Shown: positions 42,556 through 54,172 of the stretch, one piece after another | Layout of the letters: every line of letters starts with the position of its first letter | Numbering within the stretch: position 1 is the stretch's first letter | Source of the DNA: Micrasema longulum | Taxonomy: Eukaryota; Arthropoda; Insecta; Trichoptera; Brachycentridae | DNA: 64,000 bases | Reading direction: 5' to 3' | NCBI GenBank assembly: GCA_022494885.1 | Contig: JAGVSM010001655.1 | Span: forward strand, 38,911-102,910 | The notes under the pieces: model-generated | What the model was told of the DNA's origin: nothing | The model's input: the letters and a program-made list of their open reading frames with translations, nothing else | The model's database searches: none | Made by a program: the position numbers and the translations under genes

Positions 42556-43160
42556 TTAAACTTCATTTGGCTAATGTGAAAAATGTCAATACAACTAATC
42601 TGGTTCCCTAGACTGTGCGATCTCGAAATAGGTTGATTAGTAGCAGCAATATCTACATGAAATAGCACATTGTGTCTAGTAGTCCTAACAGGTATTCGGA
42701 ATTGAATAATATTTAGCAAGTCAGGAGAGTCCAACATGCCATTTATTACCTTAAAGAGAAACATCAAATCACTCATTTCCGTCTTCTGGATAAACATTCT
42801 AAATCAAGTGTATTTATTAAGAAGTCATAGTTTGAATATTCAACACGAATAGATAGCTTGTAATTAATAAAAAATAAAACATTTCTCTGCACTCTCTCAA
42901 GTTTTAATGAATGAACTCCGTAAAATGGGCTCCAGATACTTGAATTGTATTCAAGTATGCTCCGGATACATACAAAGTTTTGAAAGTTAAAACTAATTTG
43001 CGAATAGTATCTGTGCAGAACCGTATTGCAATGGATTTAAATATGGTTATGAATTTATAGACATTTTTCCATACATCGCTAGCAATAATAACAGTGAGAA
43101 AAACCCAAATTTTTGGATTTAACACATACAAATATATTAGTAAACTAAACAAATTAGTGT
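42556..43160 (-). pseudogene. CR1/Jockey-like LINE fragment
   Basis: Minus strand, in order: FKSIAIRFCTDTIRKL, then LTFKTLYVSGAYLNTIQVSG (the L-x-L-x-L-x-Y-x-S block in decayed form), then EMSDLMFLFKVINGMLDSPD, LLNIIQFRIPVRTTRHNVLF, HVDIAATNQPISRS and IDIFHISQMKF. It aligns block for block with 28440-29040, so they are the same family. It is broken by shifts and by the RTE-B insertion. Confidence 0.7.
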
Positions 43161-43337
43161 TTCAAGTTAATAAAATATTAAAGTTCGTTAGTTAACCTAT
43201 GTGAAAATATAATCTACTTCAAATAATTTCATTCAGTCGGACCTTTTGCACACCTTGAATTCCGATTATCTCAGAATTTGTTCTTTAGAAATATCTTACT
43301 GTCGCTTTGGGCTAGCGATACCGACTTTAAATTGTGT

Positions 43338-43565
43338 GTTTTTTTTTTTTTTTTAAGGAATAACCCGCTAAGTCTCTGTTTTGAGGCTTGTCAGCAGATG
43401 GGATAGAGGAAATATGGAAGAAGGTAACGAAAAATACACTACAACACCCAGACCAATTGAGAAGTAAATCATTCTTGGATTTTTTTCATGTAACTGGCGG
43501 GAATCGAACCAGCGACGCCAGTTTCACAGTTGGCCGTCTAACCAACCGCGCCACGGCGCCTGTCA
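43338..43565 (-). mobile_element. SINE-D, tRNA-like head on minus strand
   Basis: The reverse complement begins GGCGCCGTGGCGCGGTTGGT and TAGACGGCCAACTGTGAAAC, and has the B box GGTTCGATTCCCGCC. The rest runs into a T-rich edge at 43342-43354 that marks the 3' tail. An anticodon loop CTGTGAA suggests a His-like origin, weakly. Only one copy is seen here. The ends do not close an acceptor stem, so it is not a tRNA gene. Confidence 0.7.
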
Positions 43566-44051
43566 GTTATACGTAGTATTAGAATTTAGATACATTATTT
43601 ATTTTTAAAACTAGTATTGAAAATTCATATTTTTTAAATTAAAATACTTGGTATAGTTCTACATTATCTCTGAGAACCATTTAAAAAAGGAAGGCTGTAG
43701 GTAGGAACGGGATATTTACGGTCTAGTAAGAGTTGCAAGTATGAAAAAATGTAAATTAAGTACTTGACACATTCATTACTAATAAGTCAAATAAAATAAC
43801 AGCAATTAAATTATTTGTCTTTTATTAATAAATAAATTATTATAGTACAAATGTAGACAGTTGACACATTATAAAATGACAATGATTATGGGAAATATTG
43901 ATAATTGCCAATTATAATTTTAAAATTATTTACATAAAATAAAATACACATTCAATGAGAAAGTGTAGGTACACTTGTACTTCCCAAATTTACTGTCGGT
44001 TAGGATAAAAAATGGAAATTTAAAAAAATTAATCTTATATTTTTTCTGCAG
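43566..44051. other. AT-rich non-coding stretch
   Basis: No feature beyond AAAATACTTGGTATAGTTCT at 43640-43659, which resembles an arm of the 16654-16816 foldback. Confidence 0.35.
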
Positions 44052-44382
44052 TCTTAAGCCGCCGACACTACTGTGGCGACCACTGCCACACATTCATGAA
44101 ACCACTACTCGCACGCGACATATTTATGCAAACAAAGCGATCGGCCTTGATGACGTAACGATGGCCAAGCCAGACGATATAGCCGGAATTACAAAAAGAA
44201 ACTCGACCAAAATTACGATAAAAGTATGGAATGCAGCGCGGAAGAAAACGAACCATTATTTTCCTTATCAGCGGACGGGCGTTCTAAGAAAGTTATTACT
44301 AAAAAAATTCATACGATTTTGGCTGTACGGCTGGAAATATAATACATTGTACATACTAAGTTTATTCTCAGAATACAAATGA
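44052..44382 (+). other. Open frame after a splice-acceptor match
   Basis: TATATTTTTTCTGCAG ends at 44051 and is a strong acceptor match. About 110 open codons follow (LKPPTLLWRPLPHIHETTTR, later IGLDDVTMAKPDDIAGITKR, NAARKKTNHYFPYQRTGVL) to TGA at 44380-44382. The first 200 bases are clearly GC-richer than the flanks. I do not recognise a domain. It could be a host exon, a transposon piece or chance. Confidence 0.2.
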
Positions 44383-44470
44383 GTCGCGAGTAGTACTAGA
44401 AAATATGACGCTTGAAACTAGAAATTAAAGTGCATGTAAAAACGCTATCGCACTAAACACGATTTTAAAT

Positions 44471-44931
44471 ATAAACAAACAAACAAACCATCACGCCGTT
44501 TTCCCGTAAGGATAGGCCAGAGAGAATAGAACGCCATATCACTCCATCTTTGAATACAGATCTCGTTTCGTCAACATTCATACATCTTCTCATACACGCA
44601 CACCGATTATTCCGACTTTTGAGTCCATCTTCAAGTGTTTGTTGGATTTGATAATGCCATGTCTTTCTCGGTCTTCCTCTATTTCTGCGTCCATTAACAT
44701 TCGCATCGTACATTTTTTTAGCCGTTCTTTCGCTGTCCATTATTTCTACATGTCTAAACCAACGCAGAGCTCCTTTCTTGATTTTGTCAATAATGTTTAT
44801 CTGAGCCTTACTTAATGTTTTACCACACATTCGCCTGATAGATCGCATTTTGACAGCATTCAACCTACTTTCATCCCTGATTTCCCAAGTCCATAATTCG
44901 CTTCCCATACATCAGGCTCGGCACCAGGACT
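44471..44931 (-). pseudogene. RTE-B LINE ORF2 C-terminal fragment
   Basis: The minus-strand frame is open for 147 codons. Blocks are GSELWTWEIRDESRLNAVKM, RSIRRMCGKTLSKAQIN, IDKIKKGALRWFRHVEIMDS, GRRNRGRPRKTWHYQIQQTL and NNRCACMRRCMNVDETRSVF. An (AAAC)n run at 44472-44490 is the 3' tail read from the other strand. Near-duplications ATTTTAAAT and ATTTTGAAT at the two edges may be the target site. It is the longest RTE-B piece here and overlaps 42221-42555 in sequence. Confidence 0.8.
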
Positions 44932-44940
44932 CCATTTTGA

Positions 44941-45667
44941 ATTGTATGAATGGGATATTTCCAATTTTATTTGGATAATAACTATATGGTCAGTCCAAAT
45001 GATGTGGAAATTGCTTGACCGTATTTTTAAAAAACAATGTTTTTATGCGCAACTATCCTAACATGTTGGTATTTCAAAATCATCATTATTTTCATTTTAT
45101 TGTTTTTGGTTTTCATGAGGCGGCCATATTTGTTTTACTGGGCGCAGAAGTTTTCGCAGATTAAAGAGTGGAAACTTGAATTTCTCAAGCTCTATTTGTC
45201 TTATCAACATTAGGCTAAAAACAGTTTGTTTAGAGGAAAATAAGCTATAAGGTTAAAAAAATTCACCTTAATGTAATTGTAAAGGGTGAAATTTCATCCT
45301 GAATTCTAAGCTATCGTTTGTAAAAAGTCCCATTTTCACGGGAAATATTTTGCAGGAAAGGTATGAGCCTACAACTTAAAACGTTTTTTATAAATAGTTT
45401 AGAACTAATTGTGTTCACAGTCCGCTAAAGTGCATATATTTTTACAATTGAAGATTTAATCAAATAAATATATTTAAAGCATTAACTTTGTGGTCAAACA
45501 TTTCAATAAATGTCAGAAATATTTGTATATTGCCACACGTTTTGAATTAAATATTATTTTAGTTTTACTAAATATCCAATAAAAATAAATAAATGGGTAA
45601 AAATTAAAAGGAATTTGAGGAAAGTATCTGATTGCGATCCACAAAAAACAAATGCTGTTTGTAAACA
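44941..45667. other. Non-coding, nothing recognised
   Basis: AT-rich. No supported feature. Confidence 0.4.
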
Positions 45668-45875
45668 TTTTTTTATTTTTTATTAAAAAGAAATATTTGC
45701 GTTCTTATGATTTACCCAAATATTTAATTTTGAGGGCCGTTTTCAACGAGTCGTTAATAACTCACTATTAGAAAATGGCAATCAAGTTGGGGTAGAGTAG
45801 GATTCGAACCACGGACCTTTGAGCCCTGAGTCCGAGACACTAGCTGGGACCACAACCCGATATTTACACAACCCG
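45668..45875 (-). mobile_element. SINE-C, minus strand
   Basis: The reverse complement has a tRNA-like head (GGGTTGTGGTCCCAGCTAGT, then GTCCGTGGTTCGAATCC) and a body with AACGACTCGTTGAAAACGGC and AAATATTTGGGTAAATCATA. The copy at 53236-53435 has a better preserved head. Confidence 0.75.
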
Positions 45876-46164
45876 AAACAAACTTTTTTTACACACAAAA
45901 AAACAAAATCTTTCCATTTTATGCAAATGCATTCTCCTCGAATGCAACCCTGGTAGATCGATGAATAAAACATTTATGCTCCTAACTTTTTTTTACAGAA
46001 TCGATTGGAGATTTTAATATCTACAAACACGCACAGCGCAAAGATCTATATTTCTCTGAAAACCGCACGTAAATTAGATAAGCCGTTTAGGAGGAATACG
46101 GTGACATCACACGTACAGAGGAATTATATACAAAGAAATATTTAAATACGGGTTAAAAATTCAA

Positions 46165-46230
46165 AATACTTGGTACACTTTCACTTATTTATTTGACCAA
46201 TTAGCGGTTTTACTAATGGTCATCGTCAAG
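46165..46230 (+). mobile_element. Single arm of 16654-type foldback
   Basis: ACTTGGTACACTTTCACTTA, then TTTATTTGACCAATTAGCGG matches one arm of 16654-16816. The second arm is missing. Confidence 0.6.
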
Positions 46231-46984
46231 AGTGGTATACAGTGTAAGTATCATTTATACAAAACTAACATTTTAAGTATTAATACTAAAAAAAACAACT
46301 CGAAAGAGTTACAATAATACTTCAAAGAAATAGAATGGACTAATGTGGTTTTGATATTTTTCGGTAAAGGCCGTTAATTCCATTCACTAGATATATTTTT
46401 TTCAAAATTGCATCCATTGAAACAATTAAATGGAACTAAGATAGTTTCACGAGTATTATCATGTCCAAAATATGCTGAAAAACTTCGATCTGAGTCAAAC
46501 GTTCTAACTGATTTTTCTCAGTATAGTCACTTTCGGGGTTACAAGTATACCGAGGATAATTATAATTACTAAGAAGTTAAATTTTATTACAAAAAGTAAA
46601 AGAAATCATTTAAGTAGTATCAAAGTAAATAATTATTTTATGCTCCAATGCTGATTATCGTTTGACGCGGTCATTTGAAGGGTGCATTAAGTGTGCTTTT
46701 CAAATTACGTCGAAGCATCTAGGCTACGCTGACTGGCAGGGATCACTGGCGCGAAAGGATACAAAGCCGTGCCCTGATTCTATTCATAGAATAGTGCAAT
46801 GACCCTCATCCTTTTGACTCGAGCACTATGTACTACGGAACAACCTCGGCAGAATGGAGCGTTCGTTAACCGTTAAGCCCATTGCAGACGAGTGTAAAAA
46901 TCCACACGGCACGATAAAATAATAATATGGTAGATTGATTTTCATTTTATAATATCTTTTTTTACACTTTTTATTTATTTAATG
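46231..46984. other. Non-coding, with a GC-richer patch
   Basis: The stretch 46670-46890 is GC-richer (GACTGGCAGGGATCACTGGC, ATTCTATTCATAGAATAGTG) and unlike any repeat seen here. No clear frame. Confidence 0.3.
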
Positions 46985-47030
46985 GCAGGTAGACGCGCTA
47001 ATCAGTACACCACGAGGCCGACTAATATTT
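46985..47030 (-). mobile_element. SINE head fragment
   Basis: The reverse complement GTCGGCCTCGTGGTGTACTG, then ATTAGCGCGTCTACCTGCCA matches the head at 38524, including its A box. Confidence 0.6.
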
Positions 47031-47539
47031 GCTAGATTTCTTTTTGCTGAATTTGCCCCTGAAAGTAGCTACTCAATTATTTTTTTTAATACAAAATATT
47101 ATAATAAATGTCAATCCACACTAATTTTACCGTTTGGATTTAGACGATACGGATGAAATGGACCTTACGAGTGGCACAAACTAAAGAGATGGTTTCCAAA
47201 CTGTGGTACCGGTACAAAAATAAAGAAACTATAAAATAAACGTTTCTTTTTCCTGTGAGCAAATCTATCAATGGATACGTAAATTTTAAAAATCCAGGGT
47301 TTGATTTTCGCTAAGGGCGATGTGAAATATTTATTGAATAATTGTATTTTTTGCCTCAATATTGTAATTGGACTGGTGTACTGATGTACGTGAAATAAAT
47401 TCTCTTTATTCCATTTTTTCCATTAAAGACTTTTCATCAATATTGATTATTTTATACATACACACATTGCAAGTTATATATTTGTATGTATTTTTTTTCT
47501 CGCGTACGTTTTGAAGGTAAAACTACATAAATAACCGTT
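47031..47539. other. Non-coding, nothing recognised
   Basis: AT-rich. No supported feature. Confidence 0.35.
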
Positions 47540-47640
47540 TTTCTTTTATTGGTTGTTTGAAAGAAATTGCTATATGGCAATAAAACCAGCCAATGTAATA
47601 ATTTAAACATACATAGAGTTAAATAAATAAAAATATTTAA
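47540..47640 (+). mobile_element. Short LINE 3' end
   Basis: TTGGTTGTTTGAAAGAAATT, then CAATAAAACCAGCCAATGTA and a TTAAATAAATAAA tail match 18440-18512. Confidence 0.55.
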
Positions 47641-47674
47641 GTGCAATATTTTATAGCCATAGGATCTTGAGATT

Positions 47675-47995
47675 ATATTTATTTATTTATTTGTTTGACA
47701 CTTTATATACATTTACAATATATACTTATAAGGGCGGGCATATTACCTTAAGGCAATTTCTTCCTACCTACCCAAACCGTTCAGTTTGAGAAAATTATAA
47801 ATACGTACATGGACATATTGAATCTTACAATTTTATGCAAAAATTAAAAACAAAGATTAAAAAAATAAAAATATATTTTAAAAAAAAACACTATACTATG
47901 AAGAGTGGAGAGGGGATGGGAAGGAAAGAAGAAGGATAAAGGAACAATTTAAATATTTAGATAGTGACATTTCAATCTTGACTTAAATTTATTAG
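47675..47995 (-). mobile_element. Family J LINE 3'UTR
   Basis: The reverse complement reads the same 3'UTR as 19320-19570, including ACGGTTTGGGTAGGTAGGAA and ATTGCCTTAAGGTAATATGC. The T-rich left edge is the tail. Only about the last few codons of the ORF (near 47945-47995) remain. Confidence 0.75.
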
Positions 47996-48029
47996 ATTAT
48001 GGGGAGCATTGGTTTGTATGTTCCTGATA

Positions 48030-48285
48030 ATTACCTAAGACAGCGTCAGCATATATTGTTTCATATTCAGATACACAGGACCAACCTGCCTATGCTGAAC
48101 AACATCGCTCTGGATGTTGATTTGTTCCATGTATCCGAAGGGGTTTTCCGGAGCAGGATTCTCCTACTACTTTGAAAAAAGCATATGTAATGTTTTTGAC
48201 TCTTGTTGTAATATGTACGCATTAAATTTAAGTTTGTTATGTATATGCTATTTTTCCAAATAAATGAATTGAATTGAAGTTTGGA
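48030..48285 (+). pseudogene. CR1/Jockey-like LINE C-terminus and 3'UTR
   Basis: The plus frame from 48032 gives YLRQRQHILFHIQIHRTNLP, then MLNNIALDVDLFHVSEGVFR, ending in TGA at 48172-48174. The R-T-N-L-P and D-L-F-H blocks match 11015-11178. The 3'UTR ends near 48283 in AAATAAATGAATTGAATTGA. Confidence 0.6.
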
Positions 48286-50004
48286 TAAGAGAGTTATGAT
48301 TATAATTATTTTTAAAAACGCATATAAATAAGTTACTCCCTTTAGCGCAGCGAATGTGTTTGCATGTGTTCTGCGTAGTTTGAGGATGACTGGAATAAGG
48401 TACAATCCTGTGGCAGAGTAGGCAGAAGGTTCTATGCGGGGGAGAAGACACACATTACTCATTAGTAACAACTTGTGATGAGCCCCAATCATACAAAGTT
48501 GTTTTGGTCTAATTGCGAAATGACACAAAAGGTTCAATAGAGGGCTCGGGACTTACATAACATACACATTACACATATGTATCTGGTGTGGATACAAACA
48601 TATTGGTGTGAGTACACAGTACACGTACACACACATCCTTACAAGTAAAGAATGTTGTATATGAAGCTAAACATTACGTTACATGCGTTACTCTCCTTTC
48701 TATCCGCTTGTATTGTAAAATATAATCATTTCTCCATAGGTGAAAAATAATTTAGGACAGAAAATTGACTAAATAACTCTCAATGTTACACTATTTCATG
48801 AGAAAAGGTATACAAAATGTGCCATTTTAATACCGAAAAAAACGTGTGTCTTTAGGGCTTAGATCATTTACTTGATTTCTGTAGAGAAATGATTTAAATC
48901 TCTATTTAATTTATTGGGGATATGAACATATTAAAAATGATATTTACAGAAATATATATCAGTTATAATGTGTCTTCGCGTGTGCAAATATCTACAAGAG
49001 ATTGATTGTGAGATTGAGAGGGTGTACATGTATATTCAAGTAAAAGTGTCCAAAAAATGTAAAATTTCATTTCATTAAACGAAGTTGAGAAACTCCCAAG
49101 TCTTAGAAATTGACGTATTCTCTGAAATTCGCATTTTGGATGTTAATTTCTAGTAATCAGTACAGAGAAAGTTCCAAGTATTAAAGTTAAAGTAGTTTAA
49201 AAGCATATATATTTATAAATATTTTTTAATTTGAATGTTCATTTATTGCTATTAAAAAATTCAATATTAAACTGTTTTTATCTGAAAACTTACATATGAC
49301 TTATTAATTTTCACCGAAAATCAATCATTTTACATGCTGGGTATCAATTTGAAATGATTCTTGACATATTAGTAAAATTTTCTTATCACACATTTTGCAA
49401 ACGAAAATTGGTGATTTGCATGAAATTCCGAATTAGACGGGTTATTTGTTTTTAAAGATTTTTAATCCTAATTTCAAATAAAAATTAGTGAAAATACATC
49501 GGTCAAAAGAATTGGTATTTAAATGAATTAAAAAGGTACCTCAAATTGAAAATTAATACATCTATCAACATAATTCAGAAATTAAATCTGATGTATCGAG
49601 CATACCAAGTGCAAGGGCTACTTCATTTGTCAATAATTGCTCATTTTCTACAAAAAATGATTAATGAACAAAGGTTTTGAGGATAATATAAGTATGTACA
49701 CATATAATAAGTATATTATATCGCTACTCTATGCCATGAATAGCCGGACGTTCCTGTAAATCGTTTTGTATGAGTTCCAAGTATAATATTACTATTCATA
49801 AATTTATGATTCGTCATAAACAACAGCAAAAATACGTAATTATTACGAAAATATCCGGCTGGTAATCTCTGACGATACGCATCATGCTAACCACCCCCCC
49901 TATGTTCATTGGTTTATTAATAAAGGCAAAATAGAATGTAATATCACATTTCATATTTATAAGTTGTGATCGGGCGGAATGCCCACCACCTATCGCATCA
50001 TACT
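48286..50004. other. Non-coding stretch
   Basis: 48350-48540 is GC-richer and has long overlapping minus frames, with LLPRIEPSAYSATGLYLIPV in one, but no recognised domain. The rest is AT-rich and unassigned. Confidence 0.35.
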
Positions 50005-50525
50005 TATTTTATTTATTTATTCAACACTTTATATTTATATACAGTTTACATACATATGCATAAGGGCAGGCATATTGCCTTAAAACAATTTCTTCCTACT
50101 CACCCAAACCGTTCAAATTTTAAAAAATCAGTGGTATTTGAACATATTGTTGGGTTGTTATAAAATTTTCATTAAAAAACAAAATACTGATAAACGTATA
50201 TATTTTTTAAGAAATAAAAATTGACTAAATATATACACTTTACTATGAAGAGCGGTGCCGTAAGAGGGAAGGAAAGGGGGGTATAAGAAATGAAAAAAAC
50301 TTAAATATTCAGGAAGTGACATTTTATGCGTGATTTATAAAGATAAGACCTCGCTCTGACATTAGTGGGTAAATTATTCCTAGCATAATATAGCAGCTAT
50401 TACTGTGAAAGAGGAGGCAAAAAATTAGAGCAGTGAATTGAACGGGTTCTCTCTTTACTGGAATGAAGAGATAGCCCATGCTATGATAGAGGTCATAGGA
50501 CTTAGGTCTCCTTAGCGGTGCCTAC
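50005..50525 (-). pseudogene. Family J LINE C-terminus and 3'UTR
   Basis: The reverse complement carries the family J 3'UTR (50010-50310). Above it lies a broken C-terminal frame whose bases match 19090-19310: GTAGGCACCGCTAAGGAGAC through TTTACCCACTAATGTCAGAG (the NNLPTNVR region). It is a second, more decayed copy of the element at 18710-19572. Confidence 0.7.
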
Positions 50526-50789
50526 ATCCAAAGAAAATTACTCATAACCAAAAAATCTACCCGAAAGAGCTCGCTGTAATCTGGTAGCCTTTCAACTTTG
50601 TGCTAAAAGAAGGTAATCCAGAAGTACCTACAGTACATAATACTTCATAGGATTGACGAAAAGAAGGAAGTAAATTCTTCACTCGCTGTGATTAAATTGA
50701 TTGGACACGATCAATTCGCTGGAATGATTGAATTTTTTTTAAAGCCTTAAAATTATTTCTGCCAGCAGATCTGTTCATCCGACAGAACC

Positions 50790-50826
50790 TATAAAAGGAC
50801 CACGGGTAATAACGAGACACTTCACT
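50790..50826 (+). promoter_or_regulatory. TATA-type promoter candidate
   Basis: CCTATAAAAGGAC (TATAAAAG at 50790-50797) lies about 30 bases before TTCACTC (50821-50827), an imperfect arthropod initiator. The spacing is slightly long (34 bases to the A at 50824). No recognised gene follows; the next open frame (51003-51263) starts at GTG. Confidence 0.2.
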
Positions 50827-50829
50827 CGG

Positions 50830-52904
50830 TATTCATAGAGAGAGGAAAAGAGATAATACAGCAGGATGTGTTCAAAATATTTTTTCATATTTTTATTTAG
50901 TCTTAAAACAGTACGAACATAATTCATGAATGTCCTAATATTTACTTTTGTCTAATTATCATTAAAATATAAACTAATTGTAAACATTTCCAAACAATAT
51001 ATGTGCACTTGAAAGCTATCACGAAAATATTACAGAGATCAAAACATTTGAAAGAAAGTCACTGTACTACAAAAAAAAGCTCCAAGAATAATCCCGAGAA
51101 AAAAAACAGATACACAAGGGTAAAGTCGATGCTAAATTGCTTGATTAAAGTACTTACTCATTGTAAACAAAGAAAACCCCTTCATAAGAATAATTTTCGT
51201 GCAAAAATCATTATTTTGGAAAACCCTAAAAAAAAACTTCTGAAGATATCCGCAGCAGCATGAAAGGGAATCAACAATATTATGAACAAATCATTTTTAA
51301 TTCATTTTAGATGGCCTTAATATTATTACAACTTAGTAGGCCAGTGATCAGGGATAACCCAAGGAGACTTTAAGCGCTGACAGATTAAGGGAAAAAAAGA
51401 AACGTGGCTACACTCAGGAAAAAATCATAAAAAGAAAATTGAGTGAACACAAGTCCGCCTCGAGGGTTGGCGCATTCGCCTACCTATATTTTACAAGCCT
51501 TAATCTAATAATATTAATTGACGTGTGACGATGGTAAATAGATTGAATAATTCGATACCGTAAACTGAGAACATCTCATCGCGCATTTTATCGATTAATC
51601 ACGCGACATGACTATCCACTGTAATAAAGATACAAAATAAATATCAATTAAATATGACGTCCAGAAGAATCAACGAAAAAAACTAGTTTGTTTTTGTTAC
51701 AGTAAAAACACAAGGGTACCATTAGTCAAAATGTGATAGGTAATCACATTTGTATAAAAAAATCATGCATATTAATGTTTAAATTTTATGATAACATTAC
51801 TTACGCGCTGCCCACGTTTTTTCTTTTACCGTGTAACATTTTTTTGCGTAGAAAAATATGGAAAATAGCAGCTAGGTGTTGATTTAATTAAAATCTGATA
51901 CCTCGGGCTATATCAGAGCGATCATGAAGAAACTATTTAAAATTAAACTCCATTTAAAGTTAAATTAATGAATTGTTTATCAAAACAAAAAAGCTTATAA
52001 ATCATTCCACAAGTAGGCTAAGATTTTAAAACAGAAGAAAATATTTATTTAAAAATTGTGACATATTTCGGGAAAAAAACAAACGTTATTGATCATTAAC
52101 ATGTATATTGTTCATATATTGATAACAGTGATCGTGAAAATGAATGAAATTTATGTAAAAAAATATAATTGAAATTCATTTTAATTTTTATCAATATAAC
52201 TGATACTGTAGAGGTGTAAAATATTTTTAAAATATCAAAATACAGTGTGAATTAGACGCTGTTTTGCTGAAAACAGCAAGTCCACAATTTTGTAAAAAAA
52301 AAGAGATATTTGAGTTATCCGGTTTAATAAGATCAATTTTATATTTTGCTAACAACAGCCAGGCCGCTTAAATACTAAAAACTGAAATAATTATCTTATG
52401 AAAATAGTGCTGGATCACAAAAACAGCAGTTCCCAATTTGCAGAAAATTCCCACCGCACTTGATAAATCTTACAGTGAAGATGCTAATTAAAAGATTGAT
52501 GTCTACAGAAATTAAGTTCTCTAAAATAAATTAAAGTGGTTAATACGTAAGAATTATAAATTTTCAAATTCATTTAATTAAAAATACCTGTAATAAAAAT
52601 ATTATTATACAATTAGGTGTCATTCGATATTATAAGATTTGGCTGTATTCTGCAAAATGCATATTTTAGGTTGTGTGGTCAGCCAGACTTAAAAAAAACA
52701 TTAAAACTGGTCAAATATATAGTTAAATTGTGTTTTGTATTATAAAAAACGAATGAATGCATAATTCATCATTTGTCAAAGTAAAAAACATTCCAACTAT
52801 TGTGCAGATTTCATTATTCACTCTTTCCACAGAAGTGCTATTATCTAAGTTTCACTTTTCTATGGCCGGCTGTTTTCTGCATAACTACGAGTAGATCCAA
52901 TTGT
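50830..52904. other. AT-rich non-coding stretch
   Basis: The open frame at 51003-51263 is lysine-rich and lacks a recognised motif or an ATG start. A degraded SINE-B head-like TCCGCCTCGAGGGTTGGCGC lies at 51453-51472. Nothing else supported. Confidence 0.4.
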
Positions 52905-53160
52905 ATTTATTTATTTATTTTTACTTTTACAATATTTGTAGTATTTTTTTTTGCATAATAATATTCCCTTACTGGGGTGTCCCGTGCCAAGGGAAACATT
53001 TTACAATAAGTGAAACATGCCTAAAATTAGTTATTTAACATAGTTAAAATGATAAGCAAATAAAAACGTAATTAATCTAATTAACCTAATAATCATCTAA
53101 AACATAATAAGCGATATAAACTAAAATAATCATAAAAACATAACAAATTATATTGTTACC
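52905..53160 (-). mobile_element. LINE 3' end (shared with 32464-32740)
   Basis: TTCCCTTACTGGGGTGTCCC, then GTGCCAAGGGAAACATTTTA and GTGAAACATGCCTAAAATTA align with the other copy. The minus strand carries the tail, at the T-rich left edge. Confidence 0.65.
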
Positions 53161-53235
53161 ACTGATAAAATGACACTACTTATTCAGTGGTTGTTACTCT
53201 CAAAAAAATTATGTATTTTGTTGCTCATTTTTTTT

Positions 53236-53435
53236 TTTTTTTTTAGTAAAAAAGAAATATTTGCGTTCTTATGATTTACCCAAATATTTAATTTTGAGGG
53301 CCATTTTCAACGAGTTGTAAATAACTCACTATTAGAAAATGGAATCGAGTTGGGGTAGAGTGGGATTCGAACCACGGACCTTCGGTCCGTGAGTCCGAGA
53401 CACTAGCCACAAGACCACAACCCGATTATTTTTTT
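53236..53435 (-). mobile_element. SINE-C, minus strand, well-preserved head
   Basis: The reverse complement has GGGTTGTGGTCTTGTGGCTA, then TCTCGGACTCACGGACCGAA and GTCCGTGGTTCGAATCCCAC, followed by the body AACTCGTTGAAAATGGCCCT. CTCACGG in the anticodon loop suggests a Val-like source. The acceptor stem is only partly complementary, so it is a SINE, not a tRNA gene. Confidence 0.8.
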
Positions 53436-54118
53436 TTTATTTTTACGATTATGAATGGAACAATATTATTATTATATTCAGAGAGTTTAATTGAATTACT
53501 ATCATAAAACTTACAATACTACATGATACTTATGTAAGTACATGGTAAATTGAATGAAATTTTCTAAAATTTTAAGAAAAATATAATGTAGATTGTAAAT
53601 ATTCGGGCAAATTGTGGTTGATTTTCTGGTCTACATCTTAATTCACCGTTGAAGAAATACGCAAACTTTGAAATTTAAAATAACTCGTTAAACTCAAAGG
53701 TATGCTATTTATTGAAGTATCTTATAGACCCTTCCTTTCTACGAAACGAGAACTATTATAAACAGTAAAGGTTAATAATAATACACGGTTTTTAGAAACT
53801 CCCCCAAACATAAACATAACTCCCGTTATTCCAATACAATAAAGGCTCTAAACTTACGTTTTGTGCCAGATTTGCTATTTTACTTCATGTTTACCATCTA
53901 TTTTCAGAGATGAAAGGATCTATTTATTATCCAGTCAAATGAACCAAACTTGGCTTGGCAATTTCGAAATTGGTGTCTTAACGTTAACGTTTTTATTAAA
54001 AAAAACTACGTATTTTAAAAAATAGTAATAAAAAGCAATGTTACATTGATTTCTTTCACACGCATTTATTTGTTTACTCTTTATAAATATAAATAAAACT
54101 TTACTAAATTTTATTGAG
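53436..54118. other. AT-rich non-coding stretch
   Basis: No supported feature. Confidence 0.4.
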
Positions 54119-54172
54119 ACACAAGTCCCGACTTCGCGGGACTGAAGACTTGTGTTGAGTTGGGACGAGTAA
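54119..54172 (-). repeat. LINE-3'-like hairpin patch
   Basis: ACAAGTCCCGACTTCGCGGG, then ACTGAAGACTTGTGTTGAGT and TGGGAC form a possible stem (GTCCCGACTTC...TTGGGAC, imperfect). The layout resembles the hairpin of family H, with a relative at 41000-41034. Confidence 0.35.

Noticed and set aside
46670..46890. Possible rRNA or conserved non-coding RNA in a GC-richer patch
   Set aside because: I compared it mentally with the conserved 3' part of 28S rRNA and saw no match, and no stable overall fold was evident.
51003..51263. Lysine-rich small protein downstream of the TATA candidate at 50790
   Set aside because: It starts at GTG with no ATG. The lysines follow from A-rich DNA, and no motif is present.
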